64,000 nucleotides of DNA from Rhodoferax ferrireducens T118 (lineage in GTDB: Bacteria > Pseudomonadota > Gammaproteobacteria > Burkholderiales > Burkholderiaceae_C). The stretch lies in contig NC_007901.1 of the NCBI RefSeq assembly GCF_000013605.1, forward strand, positions 124,001 through 188,000, given 5' to 3'. Position numbers and translations under genes: made by a program. Each line of letters begins with the position of its first letter. The first letter of the stretch is position 1. A model generated the notes under the pieces. It was not told where the DNA came from and made no database searches. It saw nothing but the letters and a program-made list of their open reading frames with translations. Shown here in pieces: positions 58,922-64,000 of the stretch.

Positions 58922-59443
58922 ATGTCTGAGCGTAATTGCAGCGTAAGCAATCCGCCACTCCAGCGATGGACCGTTCGATACGGCGAAGGCACGCTTCTTT
59001 TCCATTGTCAATCAGTAGACATTTTTCAGGCCATCGAGCTGTGTAAGGAAGCACACCCGGGTGAAATCATCATCTCTGCCTCATTAAATCCAGTGGCGTC
59101 GGAGCTGGTATTCAGCTTAAAGCCAGGCGATGCCTCCGGTGCTTGGAACCCCACCGGAACGTTTTCAGTGAATGTCAACGACCTACGAGGGATCACGGAC
59201 AAGGTTTACATTGACACAGCTTTTAGTGATGGACGAACTGACGATGTGGTCACACTCCAGGTTGCGCTTGACCGCATTCCTGGAGCCGAAGACAACGGTA
59301 AATCATGCCTGCAATTTGTTGAAGACGAGATCGCTGTGTCGATTCGCACGCGCGGTGAGCAGTACGTCTTTTCACTTGAAGCGGCGATTTCGGTCAACAA
59401 GCCCGCTCTTAGCAACAAGATGCGCGGATGCAATTTACATTAG
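58922..59443 (+). CDS. Hypothetical protein sharing a domain with the 584-aa protein
   Basis: The 173-residue protein is on the plus strand, divergent from the histidine kinases. Residues about 10-55 (LQRWTVRYGEGTLLFHCQS, PGEIIISAS) match the N-terminus of the 11792-13546 protein. The start at 58922 follows GGAAGGTGGAAC. The rest is a strand-rich acidic domain. No family is known to me. Confidence 0.7.
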   Translation: MSERNCSVSNPPLQRWTVRYGEGTLLFHCQSVDIFQAIELCKEAHPGEIIISASLNPVASELVFSLKPGDASGAWNPTGTFSVNVNDLRGITDKVYIDTAFSDGRTDDVVTLQVALDRIPGAEDNGKSCLQFVEDEIAVSIRTRGEQYVFSLEAAISVNKPALSNKMRGCNLH

Positions 59444-59488
59444 TCTGACTTGAATCGAGTAAGTCACGGTGTAGCACTGTCATTTCTT

Positions 59489-59767
59489 TTAGTTGCCGCA
59501 CACCTGGCGTTTTGCTTTGTCACGCACTTGGATCAGCGTCAGGCGCTTATTCTTCGACACAACGGCGTAGAGGCATCCACCAGGGTCCTTGATAATCTGG
59601 CCCAGCGCTACTGGCGTAGCCTCCCGCTTGAGCGCCCCAAGAGCCTCATTTCCAGTAAGAACCTTGGCCTGGTTCACTTCAGCGATAGCAGATAGCTCTG
59701 CCGGAGTCGCCACCCCGGCAATCAGCGCAATGGCTATGGCGCACAGGCCGAAAATGATGGTTCTCAT
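59489..59767 (-). CDS. Small secreted protein, 92 aa
   Basis: It has an N-terminal signal peptide (MRTIIFGLCAIAIALIAGVATPAE) and a short mature part with one Cys pair (GGCLYAVV, QVCGN). The start follows GTCAAGGAAAACC. It is the last of the packed minus-strand genes of the right-hand cluster. Confidence 0.7.
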   Translation of the reverse strand: MRTIIFGLCAIAIALIAGVATPAELSAIAEVNQAKVLTGNEALGALKREATPVALGQIIKDPGGCLYAVVSKNKRLTLIQVRDKAKRQVCGN

Positions 59768-59794
59768 GGTTTTCCTTGACTGAATTGGTACCGG

Positions 59795-60106
59795 CTACTG
59801 TGCAGGCACTTCGGGTGAATCCAATTGCTGTTCCGCCCACGCTATTGCCTCTTCAATCCCAGCGTGGCAAGCCGTATTGGCTGCAGCGCAAACAAGGCCC
59901 TCGTGGTTCTGTGCATGGACAAAAAAGCCATCCGGGTTGAAATCGGTGCGGAACGCGTTACTCGCATCTACCTTAAGAACGGTGTCATTAATCATCACAG
60001 GCCCGCCTGCGACCAATATTGATTCCAAAGCGATTCGCTGATGCTGCGTTAGTGGGCCAGTGATTGAATGTGCCTCAGTCCGCCATTTTTGATAGGTGCG
60101 GTGCAT
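59795..60106 (-). CDS. Small hypothetical protein, 103 aa
   Basis: It is a soluble protein with a strand-rich middle (GGPVMINDTVLKVDASN) and an acidic C-terminal helix. No family. The start follows AGTGAAGTAAACC. It is 11 bases from the upstream gene. Confidence 0.65.
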   Translation of the reverse strand: MHRTYQKWRTEAHSITGPLTQHQRIALESILVAGGPVMINDTVLKVDASNAFRTDFNPDGFFVHAQNHEGLVCAAANTACHAGIEEAIAWAEQQLDSPEVPAQ

Positions 60107-60117
60107 GCTGGTTTACT

Positions 60118-60369
60118 TCACTTCGACTGGAATGGTGAAACAGGTTTGATCCAGTGCCATTTAGGCGCTGGGCCACCGAGTGCAGCGTTCCATGCGGACA
60201 CCTTGGCGAAAAAATCAGGCGTGGTACCCAGCTTTTCCACGTGCTCTTTCGTATAAAACTCAACCTCTCGCTGCCCGCCCCGTACATGGTGAAAAATCAC
60301 AAAGGACGAGATAGCAATTGAAACCAATCCAATCAGATTGGAGGCGATGAAAACGGTTGTTTCAGACAT
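60118..60369 (-). CDS. Small membrane protein, 83 aa
   Basis: One N-terminal transmembrane helix (FIASNLIGLVSIAISSFVIF) and a basic soluble C-terminus. The start follows AAAGGAAAACT. Function unknown. Confidence 0.65.
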   Translation of the reverse strand: MSETTVFIASNLIGLVSIAISSFVIFHHVRGGQREVEFYTKEHVEKLGTTPDFFAKVSAWNAALGGPAPKWHWIKPVSPFQSK

Positions 60370-60394
60370 AGTTTTCCTTTAATGGTGGCGTGAT

Positions 60395-60715
60395 TCAGAG
60401 TTTGGGTGGCAATGGCACAACTGGCCGTCTGCAATGCGTCGGATATGTCTCTCCACACTCTCCGACAGTGCCTCCACATCTTTCGTAGTGCCACTCTCCG
60501 CCATCGTCTTCATCTGCGACTGCAAGCCGCGGCGCTATCCACGAAGCCTCCCAGAGCCAGAGGATTACCCCGGCCCACCACATTTCGCCGTTATCAAACT
60601 CCTCCCAGACCGCCTCTGCCTGGACAACATTCTGCTTCTTCGAACTCGACACGATTGTTTCCTTGATAACTTTTTTCTTATCTGTCAGACGACCGCTGAA
60701 TTTCGGCAAACCCAC
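60395..60715 (-). CDS. Small hypothetical protein, 106 aa
   Basis: A Trp-rich central segment (NGEMWWAGVILWLWEASW) and a Cys-containing tail (CGGTVGECGETYPTHC). The start is uncertain: the first ATG (60715) overlaps the upstream gene by 31 bases and has no clear binding site. It might instead begin at a later non-ATG codon. Confidence 0.5.
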   Translation of the reverse strand: MGLPKFSGRLTDKKKVIKETIVSSSKKQNVVQAEAVWEEFDNGEMWWAGVILWLWEASWIAPRLAVADEDDGGEWHYERCGGTVGECGETYPTHCRRPVVPLPPKL

Positions 60716-60888
60716 TGCGTCACCAACTCTTCCAGTAGCGCCAGAAGGCTTTCGTCATTGAGTAAAGTAATGTCTGGTGGAACGGCGACTTCGGGGCCGA
60801 ACCCCCCGAACATCTGAACGCTGCGTGCCTTCTCCTGCTGCTGCCGCTCGCAAAGTACTGCAACACGTTGAATGATTTGCTCTCTCAT
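60685..60888 (-). CDS. Small hypothetical protein, 67 aa
   Basis: A helical protein beginning MREQIIQRVAVLCERQQQ. The start at 60888 follows ATAGGAAAACCGCC. It overlaps the following gene's 5' end. Function unknown. Confidence 0.6.
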   Translation of the reverse strand: MREQIIQRVAVLCERQQQEKARSVQMFGGFGPEVAVPPDITLLNDESLLALLEELVTQWVCRNSAVV

Positions 60889-60898
60889 GGCGGTTTTC

Positions 60899-61216
60899 CT
60901 ATGGATTGTGGATTTTATTGATTGCTGCGCGTGCAATGCTACGCATGACTACATACTTGAAGGCTTGTACAACGCACCCCACAAACCATGAGGCCAAGGC
61001 TGGCAAGACAACCAGATACCAGAAAAATCCCTCGTTTCCCGATGGCGTGTCGTGCGCAAAGGGACTGCTGAAAGCCACAATCAACCCAAGCGCAACGATG
61101 CTGGTGGGCACTGGATATTTGGATGTTCCCTTCCACGCCAGCCATATTCCTCCAGGGATTGTTGCGATACAAAGAAGCCAGACAACGACATTGAAAATTT
61201 GCATGACAAATGGCAT
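60899..61216 (-). CDS. Small membrane protein, 105 aa
   Basis: Three predicted transmembrane helices (IFNVVVWLLCIATIPGGIWL, VPTSIVALGLIVAFSSPFA, FWYLVVLPALASWFVGCVV). The start follows CAAGGAAAACAACT. Function unknown. Confidence 0.65.
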   Translation of the reverse strand: MPFVMQIFNVVVWLLCIATIPGGIWLAWKGTSKYPVPTSIVALGLIVAFSSPFAHDTPSGNEGFFWYLVVLPALASWFVGCVVQAFKYVVMRSIARAAINKIHNP

Positions 61217-61231
61217 AGTTGTTTTCCTTGA

Positions 61232-61735
61232 TCATTTGGGTGTATGGATGACCGTATCTCCAGCAACGCGCAAAAGGTACTGCCGTATCGGGACTCCGGT
61301 GAAACCGTCCGGTTTGGAGTTGAAAGATGTTGAGATGACTTGCTCGGCAACGCGTATAGAAGCCAAGTTGTCTTCGCCTACGATAGCCTCAACATAAAAC
61401 TCCACTATCCCGGCTCCACCGAATCCAGTTTTCATTTCAGCAATTGCAGATTTGACAATCTCCTTTGCGTAGCCCTTGCGTCTACACGGTTCTGCCACTG
61501 CGTAGCCAAGGTTGAAGCACGGCTTTGATTCATATGGATCACACGCAATCGCCATGACAAGCGCAACCACTTTGGAGGCTTCAAGTCTCACGTATGTCAG
61601 ACGCATTTCGCCATTTGGTTTGTCAACAGTCATCCAGAGCGTTGGATCGACCCTGCCTTTCTGTAGTCGCACTTCTCCACAAGCAATGGCTTGTTCAAGA
61701 GACTGCATTGCGTCGTGTGGATTTGGTAAGGACAT
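61232..61735 (-). CDS. GNAT-family acetyltransferase-like protein
   Basis: The 167-residue protein has a GNAT-type motif A: FNLGYAVAEPCRRKGYAKEIV, where the RRKGYA loop binds acetyl-CoA pyrophosphate, and motif B-like NLASIRVAEQVI. It would transfer an acetyl group to an unknown acceptor. The start has a weak binding site. It lies among small unknown genes. Confidence 0.75.
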   Translation of the reverse strand: MSLPNPHDAMQSLEQAIACGEVRLQKGRVDPTLWMTVDKPNGEMRLTYVRLEASKVVALVMAIACDPYESKPCFNLGYAVAEPCRRKGYAKEIVKSAIAEMKTGFGGAGIVEFYVEAIVGEDNLASIRVAEQVISTSFNSKPDGFTGVPIRQYLLRVAGDTVIHTPK

Positions 61736-61750
61736 ACAAGTGGTTTGCTT

Positions 61751-61933
61751 CTATGCGAACAAAAACACGCCGAGGACGACAAATAGCGCCGCAACGCTTT
61801 GTGAGAAAAACACCCACCTGTAATCGAACATCCATTGAGGAATACCGTTGCCGAAGAACGCTACAGCGCACATTAGCGAGGTTCCGAGCAGTGTGATCAG
61901 GAATACAGGGAAGAGCGTTTTGAGAACTTGCAT
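61751..61933 (-). CDS. Small membrane protein, 60 aa
   Basis: Two transmembrane helices (FPVFLITLLGTSLMCAVAFF and SQSVAALFVVLGVFLFA). The start follows AAAGGAATCCT. Function unknown. Confidence 0.6.
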   Translation of the reverse strand: MQVLKTLFPVFLITLLGTSLMCAVAFFGNGIPQWMFDYRWVFFSQSVAALFVVLGVFLFA

Positions 61934-61942
61934 AGGATTCCT

Positions 61943-62167
61943 TTACTTCAAGCGAGTGAAGCGCACGAGGTCAACGTGTCGATCACCCGTACCGGACTCA
62001 TGGTGTCGGTATTCAATTCGAACCATTCCATTTGCTTCCATCGCTTCGAGATCTGCAATATGGGTAGCAAAGCGTTCATATCCACCATCCATTTGACTGG
62101 CACCTCCATAGGTCATTGTTCCGGCTGCGCCAATGGCTGTAGCGTCATAGGTTTTTCTTGCAAGCAT
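61943..62167 (-). CDS. Small hypothetical protein, 74 aa
   Basis: Start at 62167 (MLARKTYDATAIGAAG) after GAAGGAGAGAATCGAA; a longer frame six codons upstream is less likely. The mature sequence is soluble and basic at its C-terminus. Function unknown. Confidence 0.6.
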   Translation of the reverse strand: MLARKTYDATAIGAAGTMTYGGASQMDGGYERFATHIADLEAMEANGMVRIEYRHHESGTGDRHVDLVRFTRLK

Positions 62168-62181
62168 TTCGATTCTCTCCT

Positions 62182-62514
62182 TCACTTTCCATCGACAACA
62201 AAGAAACGTCTTCTCTTTTCAAGGGCCTTCTCGTCATTCGTCATTTGCTTGATGGAGGCGCGATTACCAAAAAGCAAGCCATCTTTATCCATAACGACAA
62301 AGCTGCTCTGGCGAATAGTGTTGAAGGCCTGGGCCAACAGAGCATTTTTACATCCCATGTCTGGTCTGTAATAGACAACCTCATAGCCATGGCTTTCGAT
62401 CAAATTTATTGCAGACTCCAACTTCACTCGGCGCGCACGGCTTTCGCGTGAGTCGGCGAGGTAGTCCATAAATCGTTCTCTAAGCCTTACCAGCCATGAA
62501 TCCCGTTCCAACAT
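62182..62514 (-). CDS. Small hypothetical protein, 110 aa
   Basis: A basic helical N-terminus (MLERDSWLVRLRERFMDYLA) followed by strands. ATG at 62514 follows GAGAGAAAAC. Its 5' end is 9 bases from the upstream stop. Function unknown. Confidence 0.6.
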   Translation of the reverse strand: MLERDSWLVRLRERFMDYLADSRESRARRVKLESAINLIESHGYEVVYYRPDMGCKNALLAQAFNTIRQSSFVVMDKDGLLFGNRASIKQMTNDEKALEKRRRFFVVDGK

Positions 62515-62522
62515 GTTTTCTC

Positions 62523-62867
62523 TCAATTGGCTGCGGCCAACGCCATCGCCTTGGCGCTATTGAATTCTGGAATACGGTCCTGGCCGATGTGGCCGACAAT
62601 GAACTCGCGGCTTTGTGGTGCCTCGGCGTGCCAACGACGCGCCCAATCCAGCGCCCATTCAGCCGAACGATTGCCACTCATATTGCCAAGACCATCGTTG
62701 TGGGTATCGCGCACGCAAAAGCCATAGATGTTCGTGGAGACAGCCGCCATCAGATAAATGCATGTCGACAAGTCAGAGCGCCGAAACCGACCCTCACCAA
62801 CTGCATCGATGACTCGCGTCAGCGCGTGCCGATGTTTGTCGGTGACGTTGATCTTATTGAGTGTCAT
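62523..62867 (-). CDS. Small hypothetical protein, 114 aa
   Basis: It is a soluble helical protein beginning MTLNKINVTDKHRHAL. The start follows AAAGGAAAACAAAGCC. Function unknown. Confidence 0.6.
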   Translation of the reverse strand: MTLNKINVTDKHRHALTRVIDAVGEGRFRRSDLSTCIYLMAAVSTNIYGFCVRDTHNDGLGNMSGNRSAEWALDWARRWHAEAPQSREFIVGHIGQDRIPEFNSAKAMALAAAN

Positions 62868-62891
62868 GGCTTTGTTTTCCTTTGCGAAATA

Positions 62892-63161
62892 TTAAGTGAG
62901 GACTGGAACTCGAAGTCGTATCGCGACACCGCGGTCACCATCGGAGCCTCTGCCGTTATTTTTGAAACGCTCAAGCCACAGGTAATCAGCTTCACGCGCC
63001 AAAACACGCATTTGTAACGAGACTGCCTCCGCGCCGGTACAGTGATACCGCTTCCAATCCCGCTTGGCCACCGCCCAGTCAATAATCGCTTCGCCATGAC
63101 CCTTCCTTCTCCACGCCGCGAGAAAGCTCTCTTCAAATGTTCTCCAGTCACAACAGGACAC
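62892..63161 (-). CDS. Small hypothetical protein, 89 aa
   Basis: The start is GTG at 63161 (VSCCDWRTFEESFLAAW), after AAGGAAAGGACC. The Trp- and Arg-rich sequence is probably a small cytosolic protein. Function unknown. Confidence 0.6.
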   Translation of the reverse strand: MSCCDWRTFEESFLAAWRRKGHGEAIIDWAVAKRDWKRYHCTGAEAVSLQMRVLAREADYLWLERFKNNGRGSDGDRGVAIRLRVPVLT

Positions 63162-63179
63162 GGTCCTTTCCTTTGTGAT

Positions 63180-63422
63180 TCATCCTGCGCTGTCGCCAAT
63201 ATCGGCAATCTCGTACCAAACTCGCACCAGTTGCATCATCTTCTCCCCATCGTAGGGTGCATTGAAATTCGAATTGCGGACAAACAGCGTCTCGATGTTG
63301 ATCACGCGGGCCGATGGTCGATCACGAAACCACACATTCAGACGCTCTGCGATCTCTAAGGCTTGGCGCTCTTCAGAGGCGTTCCGATCTTTCGCCTCGA
63401 TGGTCATTACAGAGATAGTCAT
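63180..63422 (-). CDS. Small hypothetical protein, 80 aa
   Basis: Start at 63422 (MTISVMTIEAKDRNAS) after AGAGGAAACCACCAAGCT, with a second ATG five codons in. The helix ERLNVWFRDRP and the strand VINIETLFV are the main features. Function unknown. Confidence 0.6.
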   Translation of the reverse strand: MTISVMTIEAKDRNASEERQALEIAERLNVWFRDRPSARVINIETLFVRNSNFNAPYDGEKMMQLVRVWYEIADIGDSAG

Positions 63423-63438
63423 AGCTTGGTGGTTTCCT

Positions 63439-63882
63439 CTACTTGATTTCCAAAACCAAAATTCGACGCCCATTGAGAGCTTCACGAATTCCCATGTTGT
63501 CCAAGTCATTTCGTCTTTGAACACAAATGATAAAAGCGCGACTCGCCAACCGCTTGATCCCCTCGCTGAGAGAGCCGCGCTCAAAACACGCCGATTCATC
63601 AATCGCAAAAAGGCCATTTGGGACAGTTGACACATCGAATACGGGCGGCTTAGCTGAGGTTCGCCAGTATCGCGATTCGTCAATTATTTTCCCTGGTGTT
63701 GTGCGTTCAAGTAGGTATGTCTTGCCGCTACGCGCAACCCCAATCAACACAACAACAAAATTGAACCGCAACGCTATGCGCAGAACCAACCCAACGACCC
63801 CTGCTCGCAGTGCCGTCAACCACGGAGTAGTTGATGGTTTAAAAGCACCAATATTGCAATAGACCTGGTTATCTGAACTCAT
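63439..63882 (-). CDS. P-loop NTPase, small (147 aa)
   Basis: The protein has a hydrophobic segment (about 23-48) running into Walker A GVARSGKT (48-55) and a Walker B-like LFAIDES (91-97). At 147 residues it is a minimal P-loop domain. It resembles small Zot-like or phage ATPases only in general layout. The start follows ATAGGAAAACACC. Confidence 0.7.
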   Translation of the reverse strand: MSSDNQVYCNIGAFKPSTTPWLTALRAGVVGLVLRIALRFNFVVVLIGVARSGKTYLLERTTPGKIIDESRYWRTSAKPPVFDVSTVPNGLFAIDESACFERGSLSEGIKRLASRAFIICVQRRNDLDNMGIREALNGRRILVLEIK

Positions 63883-63891
63883 GGTGTTTTC

Positions 63892-64000
63892 CTATGAGTT
63901 GCAGCTTGCAGCCTTCGATTCCCTTGTGGTGTTTGGGCGCTGAATTTTCGCATCGCCAATGGATACGATATCCAAACTTACGAGATGGTCCAGAACTGTC
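63892..64000 (-). CDS. Partial gene, C-terminal 35 residues only
   Basis: An open frame enters from the right edge and ends with TAG at 63892-63894, giving LDHLVSLDIVSIGDAKIQRP among the last residues. The stop adjoins the ribosome binding site of the next gene, as is usual here. Other minus-strand frames carry stops. Confidence 0.5.
   Translation of the reverse strand, partial: TVLDHLVSLDIVSIGDAKIQRPNTTRESKAASCNS

Noticed and set aside
1-64000. CRISPR arrays and insertion sequences
   Set aside because: No regularly spaced direct repeats and no transposase-like protein or terminal inverted repeats were seen.

Overview
The window looks like accessory DNA (a large plasmid, megaplasmid or integrative element) of a betaproteobacterium, probably Burkholderiales/Comamonadaceae-like. 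This rests on overall base composition, the complete PRTRC (ParB-related, ThiF-related) cassette, the strong AAGGAAAA-type ribosome binding sites and the absence of housekeeping genes. No replication initiator, conjugative relaxase, rRNA or CRISPR array was seen. Nearly all genes lie on the minus strand; only three (26718-26927, 27078-29234, 58922-59443) are on the plus strand.

Layout. (1) 1-18.9 kb: a run of minus-strand genes, mostly unrecognised, including a WGR-domain ATP-dependent-ligase-like enzyme, an NPPF-type DNA methyltransferase, a DpdA-like tRNA-guanine-transglycosylase homologue (candidate 7-deazaguanine DNA modification) and an orphan tRNA-Ile(GAT). Most of these genes have their own structured 5' leader. 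(2) 19.5-26.2 kb: an ERCC4-type nuclease, then an operon read from thymidine kinase through a tyrosine-recombinase-like protein lacking its catalytic residues, an ankyrin-repeat protein, an AcrVA2-like anti-CRISPR homologue and a small membrane protein. (3) 26.2-29.2 kb: a divergent promoter region with two matching palindromic operators, and a PAS-PAS-GGDEF-EAL protein. (4) 29.4-46.6 kb: a type IVb-pilus operon (two tandem lipoprotein secretins, PilP-like, assembly ATPase, GspF-like protein, two minor assembly proteins, PpiC isomerase, two duplicated pilins, a minor pilin). It continues into a phage-tail-fibre-like adhesin, a glycine-rich tip protein, a tail-fibre assembly chaperone, a sulfotransferase and an APS-kinase-like protein. 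(5) 47.2-58.7 kb: a response regulator, the PRTRC cassette (ThiF, A, B, F, C, E, ParB) and two histidine kinases. (6) 58.9-64 kb: one divergent gene, then a string of small, tightly packed, phage-like minus-strand genes.

How it may work together. Regions 4 and 5 look like a surface-adhesion/DNA-transfer pilus with phage-derived tip parts, flanked by signalling proteins and a plasmid-maintenance cassette that carries ubiquitin-like, E1-like and JAMM-protease-like parts. Regions 1 and 2 carry enzymes that act on nucleic acids plus a probable anti-CRISPR, consistent with a mobile element protecting its own DNA.

The most novel signal I see is a family of multi-hairpin 5' leaders repeated before many genes. 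Stem sequences differ between copies with compensating base changes on both arms, suggesting a conserved RNA (or DNA cruciform) structure. The hybrid pilus/tail-fibre/sulfation locus is the second. All family assignments come from motif reading without database searches.
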